A stretch of 64,000 nucleotides of DNA from Hydrogenophaga borbori. Lineage in GTDB: Bacteria; Pseudomonadota; Gammaproteobacteria; Burkholderiales; Burkholderiaceae_C. The DNA is taken from positions 69,501 through 133,500 of the forward strand of contig NZ_QVLS01000005.1 of NCBI RefSeq assembly GCF_003417535.1, given 5' to 3'. The notes below the pieces were generated by a model. The model did not search any database. It was not told the DNA's origin and worked only from the letters and a program-made list of their open reading frames with translations. The position numbers and the translations under genes were made by a program. Below are positions 59,898-64,000 of the stretch, in pieces; positions within the stretch are counted from its first letter, which is position 1; each line of letters begins with the position of its first letter.

Positions 59898-60851
59898 TCA
59901 ACGTCGCGCCTGCTGCCGCAAATGCAGTAGCTGGCTGCGCGGGTTGCGCTCGCCCAGGTAGGTGGGCGCGATGGCGTGCACGCTGGCGGGCGCGATGCCC
60001 AGGCTGTCCAGGCCCGGCAGCGCGCCGCTGGCGACGTTGGGCACCGACAGCGAGGCCACGTTGTCGCGGCTCATGAGCGGCTCGCCGGGCAGCAGTTCCA
60101 GCAGAGCGGCTTGCCAGCGGCCAACGGCCAGCGGCAAGGGGACCACGGGACGCGGGGTACTGCCCAGCCGGCCGGCGAGCCGCACCAGCTCGCGCAGCTC
60201 CAGCACCTCCGGCCCCGCGCACTCGATGGTGCGGCCGATGCTGGCGCGCCCCCGCTCGTCGTCGTCCAGGCAGGCCGCGACCGCCTCGGCCACGTCTTCC
60301 ACCCACACCGGCTGCAGGCGCGTGTCGGCGCCGGCCAGCGGCAGCAGCGGGGAGAAGCGCTGCAGCCGCGCGAACAGGTTGAGGAAGCGGTCGCCGCGCC
60401 CGAAGATGACGCTGGGGCGCAGCAGGGTGAGGGCCAGGCCCGAGGCGCGCAGCACCTCTTCGCCGCGCGCCTTGCTGCGCTGGTACATGGAGGGGCCGTC
60501 GAGCGAGGCGCCGAGGGCGCTGAGGTGCACCAGGCGGCAGGCCGCGTCGGCCAGACAGGCCTCGGCGATGGCCAGTGGCAGCTCCACGTGCACGCGTTCG
60601 AAGGCGGCCTCGTCGCCGTGCAGGATGGCCACCAGATTGACCACCGCGTGCTGCCCCTCCATGAGGCGCAGCAGCTGGCGCGTGTCGTGCACGTCGGCCT
60701 CGACCACCGTCACGCGCGGCAGGGGAAGCACGGCGGTGGCCTTGGCCGGCTGGCGCGTGGGCACCGTGATGTGCCAGCCGCGCCGCTGCAGCTTCTCGCA
60801 GACGTGGCGGCCGACAAAGCCGGTGCCGCCGAGCACGAGGACCTTCTTCAT
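59898..60851 (-). CDS. NAD(P)-binding complex I NDUFA9-like protein
   Basis: 317 aa. Atypical SDR: KKVLVLGGTGFVGRHVCEKL (Rossmann motif), VVNLVAILHG, VHLSALGASLDGPSMYQRSK and LRPSVIFGRGDRFLNLF. This group is related to the NDUFA9 subunit of respiratory complex I and to NAD-dependent epimerases; the bacterial function is unknown. ATG at 60851 follows AGGAGGT 5 bases upstream. Next to slt, 26 bases apart. Confidence 0.9.
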   Translation of the reverse strand: MKKVLVLGGTGFVGRHVCEKLQRRGWHITVPTRQPAKATAVLPLPRVTVVEADVHDTRQLLRLMEGQHAVVNLVAILHGDEAAFERVHVELPLAIAEACLADAACRLVHLSALGASLDGPSMYQRSKARGEEVLRASGLALTLLRPSVIFGRGDRFLNLFARLQRFSPLLPLAGADTRLQPVWVEDVAEAVAACLDDDERGRASIGRTIECAGPEVLELRELVRLAGRLGSTPRPVVPLPLAVGRWQAALLELLPGEPLMSRDNVASLSVPNVASGALPGLDSLGIAPASVHAIAPTYLGERNPRSQLLHLRQQARR

Positions 60852-60877
60852 GACGCACCTCCTGGGGCGATGGCTCC

Positions 60878-62902
60878 TTATGGCAACTCGGTGTTCTCCG
60901 CCGGTGCCGCCACGCTGCGCGGCCCGACGGTGCCCAGCCGCTGGCGCAGCGACTGTGGCGCGCCGCTCATGAGCGCGGCGTAGTTGACGGTGTTGGTGAG
61001 CACGCGCTGCACGTAGTCGCGCGTTTCCTCGAAGGGGATGTTCTCGGCCCAGATCTCGCCGGGCAGCACGGGGCCGTTGCGCCAGGCGCGCGCGCGGCCG
61101 GGGCCGGCGTTGTAGGCGGCCGCGGCCAGCGGCATCGAGCCCTCGAAGTCGTCGAGCGCGAACTTGAGGTAGGCGGTGCCGATCTGGATGTTGGTGTCGC
61201 GCTCGCCGATCTGCTGCGGCTGGAAGTTGGACAGGCCGATCTTGCGGGCCGTCCAGCGCGCGGTGGCCGGCATCACCTGCATCAGGCCCGAGGCACCCAC
61301 CTGCGAGCGCGCCTCCACCACGAAGCGGCTCTCCTGGCGAATCAGGCCATACACGTAGGCCGGGTCCAGGCCGATGTCGCGCGTGCGGGCCACCACCTGC
61401 TCGCGGTGCGGCGTGGGAAAGCGCTGCTGCATGTCGATGGCCTCGCGGGTGCGCTGGCTGGTGTTGATGCAGCGGTCCCACAGCTGTTCTCGGCAGGCCA
61501 GGTCGGCGGCGGCGAGCAGCTCGCGGTCGCCCATGCCGCCGGGTGCGTGCAGCGCGACCTGGTAATTCCACTCGCGCACGCCTTCGCCGCGCAGGCCCAG
61601 GCGGATGGCGGTGAGCGCGCGGCGCAGGCCGGGGTTCTGTTCGGCGGCGCGGCGCTCCTCGGCCGTCAGGGGCTCGGGTGGCGTGGGTGCCACGATGGGC
61701 AGGCCCAGCGACTCCATGGCCAGCATGCCGTGGAAGTCGCGCGGCGAGGCGATGGTCTCGTAGATCTCGCGCGCCTGGGCGCGCGCCACGCTGGCGTCGG
61801 GGTCCTGCAGGGCTTCGATGGTGCGCGCGCGCCAATAGGTCCAGCCGGTTTCGCCGCGCTGCGCGGGACTCATGGCGTAGATGGCGTCGCGCACCGCGTC
61901 CCAGCGGCCCAGGCGCAGGCCGGCGCGCGCCATCCAGGCCAGGTGGTCGTCGGTCATGAAGCGCAGCTCGCCGCGCGCGAAGTAGCCCAGCGCCTCGGCC
62001 TGCAGGCGCTGCGCGCTGCGTTTGCCGATCACGCCCCAGAGCCAGCCGCGCTCCTCGGCCGTGAGCTGGGCGCGCCACTTCAGGCTGTCGAGTTCGCTGG
62101 CCGCGGCCGCCGGGTCCTGCGAAGCCAGGCGGATGATGGCCAGCGTGACCAGCTCCTTGGTGCGCGGGCGGATCGCGGTGATCTTGTCGTCGAGGTACTT
62201 CGCCGGGTTGGCCGCGACGGCGTCCACCGTGGGCACCGCCTCGGGCTGCACCAGGCCCACGGCCTGGCTGGCCGCGCGGCCGCGGCCGACTTCCATCATG
62301 AGCCGCGCGCGCTGCCAGGCCACGGCGGGTCGCAGGTGGCCGCTGGCCAGCAGGGCCTGCGCGGCGGTGGCGCAGCCGTCCTCGGCGTCGCGCTGCGCCA
62401 GCCAGAGCTCGCGCACGCGCTCGGCCGCCACCTCGGGCGGCAGCCGGCTGCCGGCGGCGTCCAGCATGACCGTGTAGCACGTGACCTGGCGGTCGTCGTT
62501 CATGCGGAACAGCGGGCGCTCGGTCTCGAAGCGCGCCCAGTCGCGCGCCTTGCCCAGCTGCAGCAGCCAGTCGTTGCGCAGCCGGTCCTCCCAGTAGGTG
62601 CCGGCCATGGCGTCGAGTGCGGCGCGGATCTCAGGCGCGGGCGCGCTGTCCAGCCGCAGGCGCATTTCCCAGTAGCGCGCCAGCGGCTCCAGCACATGGC
62701 CGCGCGCGCCGGGCAGCAGGCGCGTGAGTTCGCCGGACTGGCCGCGGCGGTAGGCTTCGCTCATGGCGAGCAGGGTCTGGTCGGACGCGGCGTTCTGCGC
62801 CCACGCCATGGAAGGCAGCAGCAGCGCCGCCATAATGAGCCGCGCCCCCTGAATGGGACGGGCCGCGAAACGCGCCATCCAGCGCTTGCGAAATCCCTGC
62901 AT
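60878..62902 (-). CDS. slt: Soluble lytic murein transglycosylase (Slt70-like)
   Basis: 674 aa. Signal peptide ending ...LPSMAWAQN (about residue 36), a long superhelical domain (LLAMSEAYRRGQSGELTRLL; ELASGH-type helices) and a C-terminal catalytic domain with general acid Glu in YGLIRQESRFVVEARSQVG, SGLMQVMPATA and AAAAYNAGPGRA. Cleaves peptidoglycan to anhydromuropeptides. ATG at 62902 is divergent from the 5-FCL gene by 27 bases. Confidence 0.94.
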   Translation of the reverse strand: MQGFRKRWMARFAARPIQGARLIMAALLLPSMAWAQNAASDQTLLAMSEAYRRGQSGELTRLLPGARGHVLEPLARYWEMRLRLDSAPAPEIRAALDAMAGTYWEDRLRNDWLLQLGKARDWARFETERPLFRMNDDRQVTCYTVMLDAAGSRLPPEVAAERVRELWLAQRDAEDGCATAAQALLASGHLRPAVAWQRARLMMEVGRGRAASQAVGLVQPEAVPTVDAVAANPAKYLDDKITAIRPRTKELVTLAIIRLASQDPAAAASELDSLKWRAQLTAEERGWLWGVIGKRSAQRLQAEALGYFARGELRFMTDDHLAWMARAGLRLGRWDAVRDAIYAMSPAQRGETGWTYWRARTIEALQDPDASVARAQAREIYETIASPRDFHGMLAMESLGLPIVAPTPPEPLTAEERRAAEQNPGLRRALTAIRLGLRGEGVREWNYQVALHAPGGMGDRELLAAADLACREQLWDRCINTSQRTREAIDMQQRFPTPHREQVVARTRDIGLDPAYVYGLIRQESRFVVEARSQVGASGLMQVMPATARWTARKIGLSNFQPQQIGERDTNIQIGTAYLKFALDDFEGSMPLAAAAYNAGPGRARAWRNGPVLPGEIWAENIPFEETRDYVQRVLTNTVNYAALMSGAPQSLRQRLGTVGPRSVAAPAENTELP

Positions 62903-62929
62903 ATCGACCTTCGTGACCACCAGCCGATT

Positions 62930-63580
62930 ATGGACAGCAACGACGGCCAGAGTTCCCCACCGCCCGTGAACAAGACGGCCGGCGGCACGCCCGGCGAGCA
63001 GAAGGCTCAGTGGCGCAAGGCGCTGGTGGACAAGCGCCGGCGCCTCGGCGACCGCCTGTGGCGAAACGACCAGTTGCAGCGGGTGATGCGCGTGTGGCTG
63101 GTGAACCGGCCCGACAGCGTCATCGGCGCCTACTGGCCCATCAAGGGCGAGTTCGATCCGCTGCCCGCGCTGTTTCGCTGGCAGGAAGCGGGGCTCGAAG
63201 AAGACGCGCAGGGCCAGCAGCGGCACCGCCGCATCGCCCTGCCGGTGGTGAACAAGATCGACAAGACGCTGACCTTCTACACCTGGTACCCCGGCTGCCC
63301 CATGGAGGAGGACGCCTACGGCATCCCCAAGCCCAAGGACACCGAGATCGTCCATCCCACGCTGATCTTCGTGCCCTGCGTCGGGTACGGACCGGGCGGC
63401 TACCGCCTGGGCTACGGCGGCGGCTTCTACGACCGCACGCTGGCCACCTTGCGACCCCGGCCGTTCACGGTGGGGCTGGGCTACGACTTCGCCTTCCTGC
63501 CCATGCTGCGGCCCGAGCCGCATGACGTGCCGCTGGACGCCGTGCTGTGCGACACCGGCGTGGCCTGGCCGGTGAACTGA
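62930..63580 (+). CDS. 5-formyltetrahydrofolate cyclo-ligase
   Basis: 216 aa. ATP-dependent enzyme returning 5-formyl-THF to 5,10-methenyl-THF. Motifs: KAQWRKALVDKRRRLG, VIGAYWPIKGEFDPLPAL, and the ATP-loop VPCVGYGPGGYRLGYGGGFYDRTLA. ATG at 62930. The N-terminal 20 residues are variable. Same gene order with slt and the NDUFA9-like gene is common in this group. Converges with the EamA gene (6 bases between stops). Confidence 0.93.
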   Translation: MDSNDGQSSPPPVNKTAGGTPGEQKAQWRKALVDKRRRLGDRLWRNDQLQRVMRVWLVNRPDSVIGAYWPIKGEFDPLPALFRWQEAGLEEDAQGQQRHRRIALPVVNKIDKTLTFYTWYPGCPMEEDAYGIPKPKDTEIVHPTLIFVPCVGYGPGGYRLGYGGGFYDRTLATLRPRPFTVGLGYDFAFLPMLRPEPHDVPLDAVLCDTGVAWPVN

Positions 63581-63586
63581 GTGGTC

Positions 63587-64000
63587 TCAGGGGTGCTCGG
63601 CCGTGGCGTGCGCCTCGGTGATGCGGCGCTCGTGGCGGACCAGGTAGATCCCGCTGCCCACCACGATGGCGGCACCCAGCCAGGTGTGCGCGCCCGGCAG
63701 CGTCTGCCAGATCAGCCAGTCCAGCCCCAGCCCCCAGGCGAGCGCGCTGTATTCGAAGGGCGCCACGATGGAGGCCTGGCCGTGGCGGAAGGCCTCGGTG
63801 ATGGCGAGCTGGCCGCAAAACCCCGTGATGGCGAGCGCCAGCAGCAGCGGCAGGTCGGCGCGCGCGATCGGCAGCCAGTTCGGCAGCGCGAGCAGCCCCG
63901 CGCCCACGGCCATGGACAGCATCATGGTGAGGATCAGCGATTCGCTGCTGTCGCTGCGGCTGGCCAGGCGGCCCGCCACGGCGGCCACGGCGTAGCACAG
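63587..64000 (-). CDS. EamA/DMT-family transporter, 5' truncated by the window
   Basis: The frame is open to base 64000, so only the C-terminal 137 residues are seen. Hydrophobic helices (LLLALAITGFCGQLAITEAF; SALAWGLGLDWLIWQTLPG; WLGAAIVVGSGIYLVRH) match the second EamA repeat of a 10-helix drug/metabolite transporter. Substrate unknown. Confidence 0.87.
   Translation of the reverse strand: MCYAVAAVAGRLASRSDSSESLILTMMLSMAVGAGLLALPNWLPIARADLPLLLALAITGFCGQLAITEAFRHGQASIVAPFEYSALAWGLGLDWLIWQTLPGAHTWLGAAIVVGSGIYLVRHERRITEAHATAEHP

Overview
The window is bacterial chromosome, about 70% G+C, with dense genes, many ATGA/TGATG start-stop overlaps and frequent GTG/TTG starts. The gene content (SAH riboswitch before ahcY, rplM-rpsI followed by a DUF6776 protein, bactofilin and erpA, double-length UvrA, PaaABCDE epoxidase, FCL/Slt/NDUFA9-like cluster) and a typical intergenic repeat point to a betaproteobacterium of the Comamonadaceae, possibly Hydrogenophaga. 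The genus is an inference. No tRNA, rRNA, IS element, prophage or CRISPR array was seen, and no stretch above about 240 bases lacks a gene.

Layout. 1-9169: end of a tandem UvrA, an ankyrin lipoprotein, and an Lrp-type regulator divergent from a stand-alone AceE-like 2-oxoacid dehydrogenase E1. 9183-13157: an accessory patch with three unrecognised genes (302, 211 and 394 aa), interleaved with a YkgJ-type cysteine-cluster protein and a small membrane protein. These three encode a shared alpha/beta module, share a leader motif at a fixed distance from the ATG and lack a Shine-Dalgarno sequence; this is the most novel item. 13287-19011: MFS transporter and HAD phosphatase, then a SAH riboswitch controlling ahcY-tlyA-metF, then an RlpA lipoprotein. 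19031-22960: paaABCDE behind a palindromic TetR-type operator. 23085-26690: rlmJ, rplM-rpsI with promoter and terminator, DUF6776, bactofilin, erpA. 26773-36749: M23 peptidase, tyrS, GlcG-like protein plus ankyrin protein, a FixL/FixJ-like two-component pair, CDF transporter, dtd, DUF4153, YegP.

36838-43390: ybeY, MliC lipoprotein, phoH, ruvAB, a DUF2628/SPOR protein, a D-threonine-aldolase-type enzyme and a histidine phosphatase. 43455-51890: soluble hybrid histidine kinase, DUF4136 lipoprotein, ttcA, folB with an SDR, NDUFAF7-like methyltransferase, DUF2905, trxC, glucokinase and a small orphan. 51922-57324: zinc-ribbon membrane protein, then a four-gene overlapping operon otsB-GH15-otsA-mscS. 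57426-64000: cca without a recognisable HD domain, GST, an atypical CsoR/FrmR regulator with its own terminator, NDUFA9-like protein, lytic transglycosylase, 5-FCL, and a truncated EamA transporter.

Methyl-cycle genes (ahcY, metF, 5-FCL), osmoprotection (ots, mscS) and envelope upkeep (RlpA, M23, Slt, bactofilin) form the functional themes. All identifications come from reading motifs in the sequence; no database search was run.
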